Shown here: piece after piece, positions 43,900 to 52,306 of the stretch | How positions within the stretch are numbered: position 1 is the stretch's first letter | How the letters are laid out: each line of letters starts with the position of its first letter | NCBI RefSeq assembly: GCF_003056405.1 | Contig: NZ_PYVZ01000004.1 | Coordinates: 124,001-188,000, forward strand | Direction of reading: 5' to 3' | DNA length: 64,000 nucleotides | Source: Devosia indica | GTDB taxonomy: Bacteria; Pseudomonadota; Alphaproteobacteria; Rhizobiales; Devosiaceae | Position numbers and translations under genes: made by a program | Notes under the pieces: model-generated | Told to the model about the DNA's origin: nothing | Seen by the model: the letters and a program-made list of their open reading frames with translations, nothing else | The model's database searches: none

Positions 43900-45258
43900 T
43901 TAGGCGCAGACAGGGGCCGGTTCTGCCGGGCCGAGTTCGCCGCCGAAGATGGAGGGGTCGTAGTCGACGGTTGCAGCGTCGACTTCCTCGACCACGTTGA
44001 GCACGTCGTATTCGCTGGTGGGGGCATCATTGCCCTGCACCACGAGCACGGACTTCATGCATTGGTGATCTTCGGCGCGATAGAGCGTGCGGCCATTGCC
44101 CATGCCGTCGAACTCGTGGCCTTCCAGCGCCTTGATGACTTCGGGCGGATAGAAGGTGCCTGCGCGTTCCACTGCGTCTGCATAGAGCAGCGTCTGCACG
44201 TAGCACGTGTGCGCGGCCTGCGAGGGCGGGGAGCCATAGGCAGCACCGAACGACTTGGTAAAGGCGATGGAGCCAGGGTCCTGCAGGTTCCAGTGCCAGT
44301 TCGACGTGCCAAAGATGCCCTTGATGTTCTCACCGGCGCCCTTGGCCATCAGTTCGGAGAACAGCGGCACGACGATCTGGAAATCCTTTCCGTTGGCCTG
44401 ACGATCGCGCATGCCGAACTGGACCGCCTGGGTCAGCGAATTCACCATGTCATTGCCGTAGTGGTTCAGGATCAGGACATCCGCACCGGAGTTGAGAACC
44501 GGGGTGAGGAACTGCGAGAAGTCGCCTGCACCAAGCGGGGTGCGCACGGCCTCCACAGTGTCCCAACCAAGGGCCTCGGTGGTGTTCTTGATCGATTCTT
44601 CCTGGGTCCAGCCCCAAGTGTAGTCGGCAGTCAGGTGATAGGCGCGACGGTCATTGCCATAGGCATTGCTTAGCACCGGACCCAACGCCGTGCCGGACTG
44701 ATAAGCATTGAAGAAATGACGGAAGCCGTAGCGCCGCTTGTCCTTGCCGGTGGTGTCATTGGAATGGGTCAGGCCCGCCATGAAGATGACGCCCATTTCC
44801 TGGCACAGGCCCTGCACGGCAACGGCTTCGCCCGAGGACGAACCGCCGGTGATCATGATGGCGCCATCGCGTTCGATCATGCGAGTGGCACCGGCACGGG
44901 CCACGTCGGACTTGGTCTGGCTGTCGGATGTGACATAGCCGACCTTCTTGCCCAGGATACCATTGCCTGTCAGTGCAGATGGGGTCAGGACGTTGAGCAG
45001 ACCACCGTCGCCTTCACCATTGAGATGGGCAATGGCCAGCTCATAGGCTTTCTGTTCGTCTGCGCCTTCTTCTGCGTAGGCACCTGTCAAAGGCAGATTG
45101 AGGCCAAGGGTAACCGTGTCGCCAGTCGGATTGTTGCAGAATTCCTGCGCCCAGGCGCCTTTGGTGAACATCATGGGGGCCACGCCCGAACCGATAATGC
45201 CGGCCATACCTGTCTGCAGAAGCCTGCGGCGGGACATCCCGCTCTTCAGAATTGTCAT
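43900..45258 (-). CDS. ABC transporter substrate-binding protein (Tat signal)
   Basis: A 452-residue periplasmic binding protein of the Leu/Ile/Val-binding (type I) class. The N-terminus has a twin-arginine motif (MSRRRLLQTG) and a hydrophobic stretch ending GAWAQE. The mature protein starts with TVTLGLNLPLTGAYAEEG and contains IMITGGSSSGEAVAVQGLCQEMGV and the HFFNAYQSG hinge region. First gene of the five-gene importer. The ligand is unknown; binding proteins of this type carry amides, urea and short organic acids as well as amino acids. It diverges from the XRE-regulator operon. Confidence 0.88.
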   Translation of the reverse strand: MTILKSGMSRRRLLQTGMAGIIGSGVAPMMFTKGAWAQEFCNNPTGDTVTLGLNLPLTGAYAEEGADEQKAYELAIAHLNGEGDGGLLNVLTPSALTGNGILGKKVGYVTSDSQTKSDVARAGATRMIERDGAIMITGGSSSGEAVAVQGLCQEMGVIFMAGLTHSNDTTGKDKRRYGFRHFFNAYQSGTALGPVLSNAYGNDRRAYHLTADYTWGWTQEESIKNTTEALGWDTVEAVRTPLGAGDFSQFLTPVLNSGADVLILNHYGNDMVNSLTQAVQFGMRDRQANGKDFQIVVPLFSELMAKGAGENIKGIFGTSNWHWNLQDPGSIAFTKSFGAAYGSPPSQAAHTCYVQTLLYADAVERAGTFYPPEVIKALEGHEFDGMGNGRTLYRAEDHQCMKSVLVVQGNDAPTSEYDVLNVVEEVDAATVDYDPSIFGGELGPAEPAPVCA

Positions 45259-45404
45259 CGATCTCCTCCTTATGGCGCGGGGCGACCGATACTTTGCCAG
45301 TCACTCACCGCCTGCCCAGTATTCGACATATTTGAAAACGCCTGCAATAGAGCATTGTAATTCCTATGGAAAATTGTAAATTGTTGTTCTTGTGATTGGG
45401 TCTT

Positions 45405-45424
45405 GTTGTCAATTCGTTGACAAC
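45405..45424. promoter_or_regulatory. Perfect 8-bp dyad upstream of the XRE/ScfR-type regulator gene
   Basis: gttgtcaa-ttcg-ttgacaac lies 25 bp before the regulator ATG, in the 190-bp divergent promoter region. The form (two 8-mers with a 4-base spacer) recalls the TTTGCAAA-N4-TTTGCAAA site reported for the related PccR. Two direct attgtaa repeats (45354-45360 and 45373-45379) lie nearer the transporter start. Likely operator, inferred. Confidence 0.5.
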
Positions 45425-45448
45425 TTGGTGGATCAAGGGAGGTTGGCC

Positions 45449-47077
45449 ATGCGTGCACCAATCGGGTTCCGGATCAGCAACAGGCGGAAATCACTCAAGA
45501 TTTCCCAGGCGGCGCTGGCCCGATTGGTGGGCATATCGCCGAGCTATCTCAATCTAATTGAAAACAACAAACGCGACGTTGGCGGAGCGCTATTGCAGCG
45601 CGTGGCACTGCATCTGAACATCGACATCGACGATCTGACAGGGCAGGCCGAACAGAAACTGTTACAAGACCTGGAAGAGGCCTATGCCGAACCTATGGTC
45701 GAGTCGCTGCCATTTCAGCCCGACGAGCGGCGGCAAATGGTTGCGCAGTATCCCGCCAGCGCGCAGGCTATGGCGCGATTGCATCGTGCCTATGCCGAGG
45801 CGGTGGCCAGTGCTGACGCCTTTGCCGACCGTTTGCGTTCTGATCCCTTGCTGAGCCAATTGCTGCACCAGGTGCTTTCCGGGGTTACCGCAGTGCGCTC
45901 GAGCGCGGAAATTCTTGAAGAGGTGGTCGACCTGGACGAGGGCGAGCGCGGGCGGTTTCTTGCCTCGATCGGGCGGGAGACCCGCAATCTTGGCGCGGTA
46001 GCGCGCAATCTGATCGGCCATTTCGAGAATGCCAGCGCCAGCCGGCGCAGCGTTTCGGCGGCGCGCGAGATCGATGACCTGCTCATCGAGCGGACGAATT
46101 ATTTTCCAGCACTGGAAGTCGCCGCAGAAGGCCTGCGGCTGGACGTTGAGCGACACGGAATATTTGGGCCGGAAAGCCTTGTGGCGGCGCTCGAGACGCA
46201 GTTCGGCGTGCGGATCGCCATCGGCGGGCCGCCGCCATCAGGTCCGGCAGATTTTCCGGGGCAGTATCGCTATTTTCCTGAGCTGGCGACCATGTGGCTG
46301 CAGGGCGCGACGACGCTGGCTACGCGACAGTTCCAGCTTTCCCGGCTCTACGGCGAGCTGGCCGCCGGATCGACTATTGATGCGGAGCTGGCCGAGTCCA
46401 ACCTAGCGTCTCCTGCGGCTCTGCGGTTAGCGCGACGGGCGCTTGGATCTTATCTGGCCGGCGCGATGGTGTTTCCCTATTCCCGTTTCCTGGAGCAGGC
46501 AGAGACGACGCGCTATGACATCGACCAGCTTCGTCAAGTTTATTATGCCAGCTACGAACAGGTTGCCCATCGTCTGGTCTCGCTTCGCCGCCCCGGTGAG
46601 GAGGGTGTCCCGTTCGGCTTTCTGCGCTCAGATCCAGCCGGCCGGCTGACCAAACATTTTCCGTTGCCCGGCTTGCTGCTGCCCTATTCGGGGCACGCCT
46701 GCCCCCTATGGGCGATCTATGGCGCTTTTCGTACGCCTGACATGCCGGTGCGCCAGGTGGTGCGGTTCTCGGACGGCTCGCGTTATCTCTTTGTCGCCCG
46801 TACGGTGCAGCGCCGGGCTGCGGCATTTCACGAACCACCTGTGATGGCCTCGGTCATGCTGGCCTGCAATGTGTTGCATGCGGACAAGACGGTCTATGCG
46901 CAAGGCCTGGACCTGGGCAATACCGGTGCCGATGTGGAAGTTGGCCCAACCTGCCGGCTGTGCACGCGTTCGAACTGTGCCAGCCGGCAGGAAGAGCCCT
47001 TGGCGCCGGCTCCGGGCCGCGAAAATCTGCGCACCGCCCTGGTCCCCAATGGTTTTGCCCTTGGCGAGGGCGGGTGA
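45449..47077 (+). CDS. XRE/ScfR-type transcriptional regulator with inserted DHp-like domain
   Basis: A 542-residue regulator. Residues 8-62 are an XRE HTH (NRRKSLKISQAALARLVGIS, YLNLIENNKR). About 205-385 is ImmA/IrrE-like but lacks a HExxH motif. About 400-515 matches the ScfR C-terminal domain, with Cys418, Cys473, Cys502, Cys505 and Cys510. Proteins of this class (RamB, PccR) sense short acyl-CoAs and control acetate or propionate metabolism. Residues 133-192 form an extra segment that aligns with the DHp helices of the kinase in the same operon: LHQVLSGVTAVRSSAEIL against SHEVRTPMTSIRSFSEIL, with His140 at the phospho-acceptor position. GGGAGG precedes the chosen ATG by 6 bases. Confidence 0.85.
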   Translation: MRAPIGFRISNRRKSLKISQAALARLVGISPSYLNLIENNKRDVGGALLQRVALHLNIDIDDLTGQAEQKLLQDLEEAYAEPMVESLPFQPDERRQMVAQYPASAQAMARLHRAYAEAVASADAFADRLRSDPLLSQLLHQVLSGVTAVRSSAEILEEVVDLDEGERGRFLASIGRETRNLGAVARNLIGHFENASASRRSVSAAREIDDLLIERTNYFPALEVAAEGLRLDVERHGIFGPESLVAALETQFGVRIAIGGPPPSGPADFPGQYRYFPELATMWLQGATTLATRQFQLSRLYGELAAGSTIDAELAESNLASPAALRLARRALGSYLAGAMVFPYSRFLEQAETTRYDIDQLRQVYYASYEQVAHRLVSLRRPGEEGVPFGFLRSDPAGRLTKHFPLPGLLLPYSGHACPLWAIYGAFRTPDMPVRQVVRFSDGSRYLFVARTVQRRAAAFHEPPVMASVMLACNVLHADKTVYAQGLDLGNTGADVEVGPTCRLCTRSNCASRQEEPLAPAPGRENLRTALVPNGFALGEGG

Positions 47078-47120
47078 TTGCGATTTAGTAGCGCCATTCG
47101 CGGAGGGGAGACCGCGAATA

Positions 47121-47516
47121 ATGGGGGGAACATTGGCCATCGATATTTTGATCGCCGAAGATGAGCCTAGCATTCTGGAGTCGCTCGACTTTATTCTGCG
47201 CCGGGCAGGGTGGAGCGTGGAATCGGTCACCGATGGCGAGGCTGTGCTTGAGCATGTGCGCCGAGAGTCGCCGCGCATCCTGGTTCTTGATGTCATGCTG
47301 CCCAAGCGCAGCGGCTTCGACGTGCTCAAACAATTGCGCTCCGAAGAGCTGACCAGGGTCTTGCCGGTCTTGATCCTGACCGCCAAAGGGCAGCAGCAAG
47401 ACCGGCGCATAGCCGAGGAATTGGGAGCCGATGGTTTTGTGACCAAGCCCTATTCCAACGCTGAAGTAGTGGGAGCAGTACGCCAATTGCTGGGTGATGA
47501 TGACCGCGCGGCGTAA
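47121..47516 (+). CDS. Single-domain response regulator (REC only)
   Basis: A 131-residue stand-alone receiver. Phospho-acceptor Asp57 (LVLDVMLP), acidic pair Glu13-Asp14, Thr87 (ILTAKG) and Lys109 (TKPY) are all in place. There is no output domain, so it must pass phosphate on or act by protein contact. It lies between the XRE/DHp regulator and the symporter-kinase gene. GGAGGGGAG lies 10 bases before the ATG; a TTG at 47133 is an alternative start. It overlaps the next gene by about 20 bp. Confidence 0.9.
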   Translation: MGGTLAIDILIAEDEPSILESLDFILRRAGWSVESVTDGEAVLEHVRRESPRILVLDVMLPKRSGFDVLKQLRSEELTRVLPVLILTAKGQQQDRRIAEELGADGFVTKPYSNAEVVGAVRQLLGDDDRAA

Positions 47517-47733
47517 GCTGGAGAGCGGTGTTTTCGTCTTTGCGGTGTTCGGTGCGCTGCTGATTATTCCGCCGTTGGTATATATCTTCAATCACCCGAT
47601 CCTGTTTTTCGGGATTCCACAGATCGTCGTTTATCTGTTCGGGGTCTGGGCGCTGATGGTCATCGGCGCCGGCATTCTGACGCATTATCTGCCCCATGCC
47701 TCTGACGAGGATAGCCACGAAGGGGACGAGTGA
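47497..47733 (+). CDS. Small two-helix membrane protein (possible symporter accessory subunit)
   Basis: A protein of about 78 residues with two TM helices (about 12-32 and 42-65), a basic N-terminus (ARRKLE) and an acidic C-terminus (SDEDSHEGDE). Its size, topology and position directly before a sodium/solute-symporter gene recall the DUF485/DUF4212 small subunits that accompany ActP-type symporters. Sequence membership is not certain. Start at GTG 47494, ATG 47497 or ATG 47500. Its end abuts the kinase start. Confidence 0.7.
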   Translation: MMTARRKLESGVFVFAVFGALLIIPPLVYIFNHPILFFGIPQIVVYLFGVWALMVIGAGILTHYLPHASDEDSHEGDE

Positions 47734-50432
47734 TGCTTTCGGCCGACTTCGTCATTGTGACAGCTATCGTCTATGTGGGGCTGCTGTTCATTCTGGCCTA
47801 TTTCGGCGACCGGCATACGCGCGCCAACAAGTCGTCTTTCCTGCGCTCGCCGGCAGTCTACACACTCTCGATTTCGGTCTATTGCACGAGTTGGACCTTT
47901 TACGGAGCCGTCGGCAATGCCGCGCGTGGCGGGCTCGAGTTCCTGACCATCTATCTTGGGCCCACTATTGTTTTTGTCGGCTGGTGGTTCATATTGCGCA
48001 AGCTGGTCCGGATTGGACGCATGCAGGCCATTACCTCGATCGCCGATCTGTTGTCGTCGCGCTATGGCAAGTCGAGCCGGTTGGCCGTGCTGGTGACGCT
48101 GATCGCCGTGATTGGCATCACTCCTTATATTGCGCTGCAGCTCAAGGCCATTACGGCCTCTATCCAGGTGGTGGCAGAATCAGCCGAGGGAGCGCGTGGC
48201 AGTCTTGTGGGTGTGGACGATGGTGCCCTGGCGTTCGGTATCGCTGCGGGCATGGCGCTGTTCACCATTCTGTTCGGCACGCGGAATGTCGATGCTAAGG
48301 AGCAGCACCATGGCGTGGTTGCCGCCATTGCGTTCGAGGCAGTGGTCAAACTCGCGGCGCTGCTGGCTGTCGGCGTATTCGTCACTTTCGGGCTGGGTGG
48401 CGGCTTTGAGTCGATCTATCGCGGCGCTGAGGCGGCAGGTATCGCGATCTATGAAGACGACCCTTTCGGCCCGCGCTGGGTGGCGATGACGGTGCTGTCG
48501 GCCGCTGCGATCATCTGCCTGCCGCGCCAGTTCCAGATCACCGTGGTCGAAAACGCCAATGAGGATCACCTGCGCGTCGCAGGCTGGGCCTTCCCCGCCT
48601 ATTTGCTGCTGATGAGCGTGTTTACGCTGCCCATTGCGCTTTATGGCATGACCGTCATGCCAGAGGGTGCCAATCCGGACATGTTCGTGCTGACGTTGCC
48701 ACTGTCCGAAGGGCAATCCGGTATTGCATTGCTTGCCTTTATCGGCGGTTTCTCATCTGCGACATCAATGATTATCGTGGCCTCGATCGCCTTGTCGATC
48801 ATGGTGTCGAACCACATCATCATGCCGATCATCCTGCGCTCGTCCAATGTTGGGCAGGGCGACGGGCAGGGCGTGCGCCGCCTGCTGCTGCTGAGCCGCC
48901 GAGTGTCGATCGGGGTGATCCTGACCCTGGGCTTTCTCTATTTCTCGCTGACTGGCGATGATGCGCTGGCGCCAATCGGACTTATTTCCTTTGCTGGTGT
49001 CGCGCAGTTTCTGCCGGCTATCCTGGCAGGTCTCTACTGGCGCGAGGCCGCACAACGCGGGGCGGCGAGTGGTATCCTGGTTGGATTTGTTGTCTGGGCC
49101 TGGACTATGTTTCTGCCCAGTTTTGAAACGGTGTTGCCCTGGGTGTCGGACGTCATGGAAAGTGGCCCATGGGGCATTGGTTTCCTGCGGCCGGAAAACC
49201 TGTTCGGTCTGAATGGACTCGATCCTCTGGTGCACTCGGTGTTCTGGAGCCTGCTGCTCAACAGCGTCTTTCTGGTCATCGGTTCGCTTGTATCAAACCA
49301 GTCTGCGCTCGAGCGGATCCAGGCGGCTGCCTTTGTCGATGTGTTCCGCCGCCGCCCCTTTGCCCATCGCGGATTTATGCCCGGATCGGCGACGGCGAAT
49401 GACCTCTATTTCGTGGCCGAGCGCGTGCTGGGTGAAAAGCGGGCCGCGACGCTGTTCGAGACTGCAGCGCAGGAACGGGGTGTCGAACCGGCGATGCTGG
49501 AGCCCACGCCCGAGTTCATCTCCCGGCTTGAGCGCGAGTTGGCCGGATCCATCGGTTCGGCCTCGGCGCATGTGATGCTGGCAAAAGTGGTGGCTGGCGG
49601 CGACGTGTCGCTCGAAGAGATGATGCAGATGGCCGATGAAACCCAGCAGGTGATCGAGTACTCCCAGGAGTTGGAAAAGACCTCCGCGGAGTTGCGGGTC
49701 ACTGCACGCAAGCTGGAAGACGCCAATGCGCAATTGCGCGAGCTGGACAGCCAGAAGGACGAGTTTCTCAGCCAGGTGAGCCACGAAGTGCGCACACCGA
49801 TGACCTCAATCCGTTCGTTCTCCGAAATCCTGATGGAGCCGGGGGAGCTCAATGACGGGCAGCGGCAAAGGTTTATCTCCACGATTCACAATGAGAGCCT
49901 GCGCCTGACCAGGCTTCTCGACGAAATACTGGACCTTAGTGCACTTGAGCGAGGAGAGCGTAGCTGGCAGAACGCGCCGGTGGATGCAGAGGAGGCCCTG
50001 GATCGGGCTGTCGCCGTCTGTGACGCCTTGCTGCGGCAGAAGGGCATGCGGGTGGAGTTTGGCGACAGGGCGCACACCACCATGGTCGACGGTGACAGCG
50101 ACCGGCTCTGTCAGGTGTTCATCAACCTGATATCTAATGCGGTAAAGTACAATGATGCCGATCATCCCATCGTTCGGGTGAGTTCGGCGGTGCGAGCAGG
50201 TCAGTTCGTGGTCGAGGTGGCCGATAATGGCCCGGGTATTTCCAAGACGGATAGGAAGCTCATTTTCGAGAAGTTCTGGCGTGGCGTAGAAGGCGGCGGA
50301 GATCAAGGTGGTGCTGGCCTAGGCCTGGCCATCAGCCGGCAGATAGTGGCCCGGATGAACGGGACGCTGGAACTGGTGCCCGGACCCCTGCCAGGGGCGT
50401 GTTTCCGGGTGCGGCTGCCGGTCATTAAATAG
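47733..50432 (+). CDS. Sodium/solute symporter-histidine kinase hybrid (CrbS/CbrA-like)
   Basis: An 899-residue sensor. Residues 1-520 are an SSS/PutP-type domain with about 13 TM helices (SVYCTSWTFYGAVGNAA near 49, IGGFSSATSMIIVASIALS near 338). A linker and coiled coil (about 560-675) follow, then the DHp domain with His684 in SQVSHEVRTPMTSIRSF and the ATPase domain with N-box FINLISNAVKYN, G1 ADNGPGIS and G2 GGAGLGLAIS. CrbS/CbrA kinases respond to acetate, histidine or carbon supply and usually signal to a REC partner, here the single-domain regulator upstream. ATG with AGGGG 7 bases upstream is chosen over GTG 47730. Confidence 0.92.
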   Translation: MLSADFVIVTAIVYVGLLFILAYFGDRHTRANKSSFLRSPAVYTLSISVYCTSWTFYGAVGNAARGGLEFLTIYLGPTIVFVGWWFILRKLVRIGRMQAITSIADLLSSRYGKSSRLAVLVTLIAVIGITPYIALQLKAITASIQVVAESAEGARGSLVGVDDGALAFGIAAGMALFTILFGTRNVDAKEQHHGVVAAIAFEAVVKLAALLAVGVFVTFGLGGGFESIYRGAEAAGIAIYEDDPFGPRWVAMTVLSAAAIICLPRQFQITVVENANEDHLRVAGWAFPAYLLLMSVFTLPIALYGMTVMPEGANPDMFVLTLPLSEGQSGIALLAFIGGFSSATSMIIVASIALSIMVSNHIIMPIILRSSNVGQGDGQGVRRLLLLSRRVSIGVILTLGFLYFSLTGDDALAPIGLISFAGVAQFLPAILAGLYWREAAQRGAASGILVGFVVWAWTMFLPSFETVLPWVSDVMESGPWGIGFLRPENLFGLNGLDPLVHSVFWSLLLNSVFLVIGSLVSNQSALERIQAAAFVDVFRRRPFAHRGFMPGSATANDLYFVAERVLGEKRAATLFETAAQERGVEPAMLEPTPEFISRLERELAGSIGSASAHVMLAKVVAGGDVSLEEMMQMADETQQVIEYSQELEKTSAELRVTARKLEDANAQLRELDSQKDEFLSQVSHEVRTPMTSIRSFSEILMEPGELNDGQRQRFISTIHNESLRLTRLLDEILDLSALERGERSWQNAPVDAEEALDRAVAVCDALLRQKGMRVEFGDRAHTTMVDGDSDRLCQVFINLISNAVKYNDADHPIVRVSSAVRAGQFVVEVADNGPGISKTDRKLIFEKFWRGVEGGGDQGGAGLGLAISRQIVARMNGTLELVPGPLPGACFRVRLPVIK

Positions 50433-50438
50433 GGGCGG

Positions 50439-51251
50439 TCAGCCCTGGCCTTCGTCCGGAATGTTAAGTAGGTGGCCGCAGGCCTTGCAGTGAACAGCGT
50501 CTGGCTCATGGCGATGCAAACCGCATTGGGGGCAAGAGAAATTCACCTTGGCCGGACGGAAGATGAGCTGGGCAAGCCGAACAAACAACGAAATTCCGAC
50601 GATCATGACAACAACCGAGACCAGCTTGCCGAAGGTGCCCGGCAGAACGATGTCGCCAAAGCCGGTCGTGGTCATGGTGGTGACGGTGAAATAGAGTGCA
50701 TCGACATAGCCGGCGATGCCGGAATCGCGGCGTGCAAAGGCGGTATAGACGAAGCCGGTGACCACGAAGATAAAGACCAGCAGGTTGATGACGGCCTGCA
50801 CGGTGTCGCGATATGCGCCCAAGCCCCGTTTTTCGAGAGGCCGCCAAACCATGCTGGAGCGGGACAATGTCCAGAGGCGCAGGATGCGCAAGAATCCCAA
50901 GTTGAACAGCCAAGTGGGTGCAAGCAGTGTGATCAGGATGAAGACGTCAATGATCACCGGCAATTGCCTTAGCCAGCGCATGGGATGGGTCGCGGCGAGG
51001 CCCCTCGCGATCAGATCAAGGGCCAGGATCGCGGCGATCGAATAATCGATCCAGAGAAAAGTTTCGGTTTCCCGAAGCAGCGGCGTGGCGATGAAAAAGG
51101 CAATTATGGCCAAGTCGACAAGCAGGATGATGCTCTGAAAGCGCAAGGCTTTGGCCGACTGGCCATGATAGAGGAGCCGCAATCTGGAGCGGAGCCGGTC
51201 AAAGCGAGATTCTTCAGCGTCTTCTATGGGGGATCGTTCGGAGGAGGCCAC
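50439..51251 (-). CDS. Voltage-gated-type K+ channel with C-terminal zinc ribbon
   Basis: A 270-residue six-TM channel. The pore loop carries the selectivity filter TTTGFGD (194-200). An S4-like helix has spaced arginines (Arg122, Arg125, Arg131). After S6, the C-terminus has two CxxC pairs (CPQC at 240-243 and CKAC at 255-258), a rubredoxin-like zinc ribbon. It has no RCK/TrkA-N or cyclic-nucleotide domain. The N-terminal 30 residues are soluble and charged. Convergent with the symporter-kinase gene (6 bp apart). Confidence 0.85.
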   Translation of the reverse strand: MASSERSPIEDAEESRFDRLRSRLRLLYHGQSAKALRFQSIILLVDLAIIAFFIATPLLRETETFLWIDYSIAAILALDLIARGLAATHPMRWLRQLPVIIDVFILITLLAPTWLFNLGFLRILRLWTLSRSSMVWRPLEKRGLGAYRDTVQAVINLLVFIFVVTGFVYTAFARRDSGIAGYVDALYFTVTTMTTTGFGDIVLPGTFGKLVSVVVMIVGISLFVRLAQLIFRPAKVNFSCPQCGLHRHEPDAVHCKACGHLLNIPDEGQG

Positions 51252-51345
51252 TCTGGCTCACTTCTTGTCGGCCGGTCGAGCAGACAAGAAAGGATGTTTT
51301 GCCCGACAGTTCAAGTGGCTGCGTTCTGCCGGTGCAGGTTGGGCG

Positions 51346-52110
51346 TCAGCAGTTTTGTGGATCTGTGCAAGGCTGGTTCTGGGCCGGAGCAGGGCGGCCG
51401 GTTGATCCGTCCACCAGCGAGTCGGAGGCAGATTGCGGCGGTGGAGCCAGGCAGGCCTGGCCACCGGAAACCCGGAAGGGGGGCAGAAAGCTCGATTGAA
51501 CATTGGACAGCGGGAAATTGGGCGACACACGGTCGCGCTCGTCATCCTGCCAAGTCAGAAGATTGGCGCCGCCGCCGGCCACGGCGCCGATATCACAGCG
51601 ATTGGTGAGATCGACGCAATTGGAGCCCCGGCAAATGGTCAGGGCGCCGTCATAGAGCAGGACGAAGCTCTGGCCACCACCGACCGTCAGATCGAATTCG
51701 GTCCCCCGCACGGCGATTGAGGCCGTGGGTGTGTCGATGGAGTAAGCCGATTTTGGACTAGTGCCGGAAATGAAGCGGAAGGTCCCGGCCAAGGCGTTCA
51801 CGGCGAATGTGTCGGCGCCTGATCCAGCTAACAGGTAGGTTTCGATTTCCAGCGTGCTACCCGGTCCGACGACCAGCCTGGTCTGGTCGTCAAACAACAG
51901 TTGGACATTGCCCCTGGGGCCGGTGACGATGGTCTCGCCCACCGATACATCGGCACCGACAACGAGAACGCGCTCGTCCGACGCGGCGCGGGCCAGGGCA
52001 TCTGGCCTGACGCCAACGGCAGTGCCCTCAGCGGCGGCAAGTGCCGTGCCGTTCAGGCAGAGTGAAGAAATGGCGAAATATGCAGCAAGTCTGTTCATGG
52101 TGGTATCCAT
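51346..52110 (-). CDS. Exported FecR-domain protein
   Basis: A 254-residue protein with a signal peptide (about 1-26) and a FecR domain (about 50-160): GETIVTGPRGNVQLLFDDQTRLVVGPGSTLEIE, then the repeat-like AGTFRFISG and IDTPTASIAVRGTEFDLTV. Unlike TonB-linked FecR it has no cytoplasmic anti-sigma part and there is no FecI sigma gene nearby. The C-terminal third is Pro/Ser-rich with several cysteines (GSNC, NRC, QPC, NC). Probably periplasmic or surface; role unknown. ATG 52110 or 52098. Confidence 0.78.
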   Translation of the reverse strand: MDTTMNRLAAYFAISSLCLNGTALAAAEGTAVGVRPDALARAASDERVLVVGADVSVGETIVTGPRGNVQLLFDDQTRLVVGPGSTLEIETYLLAGSGADTFAVNALAGTFRFISGTSPKSAYSIDTPTASIAVRGTEFDLTVGGGQSFVLLYDGALTICRGSNCVDLTNRCDIGAVAGGGANLLTWQDDERDRVSPNFPLSNVQSSFLPPFRVSGGQACLAPPPQSASDSLVDGSTGRPAPAQNQPCTDPQNC

Positions 52111-52306
52111 TCAACTTTGCCGCTGAACGGGACATGAACCGTTCAGGCCTGAGAACATCTTAGCAGATTAGAGGACCTGGCGGAACGGGCGAGGTCTCAA
52201 CCGGCTGATTGACGCAGGATTGGTGCCATTGGTTGCCGCAGGCGGCGTTGCGCGCTATGTGCAGCACAAACAAGAACCGGCGCGAGGCCGGGCAAAGGGG
52301 ATCCCC

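Noticed and set aside
46340-46610. Active metallopeptidase in the ImmA/IrrE-like part of the XRE regulator
   Set aside because: No HExxH motif is present in the region, so it is treated as a degenerate, non-catalytic fold.
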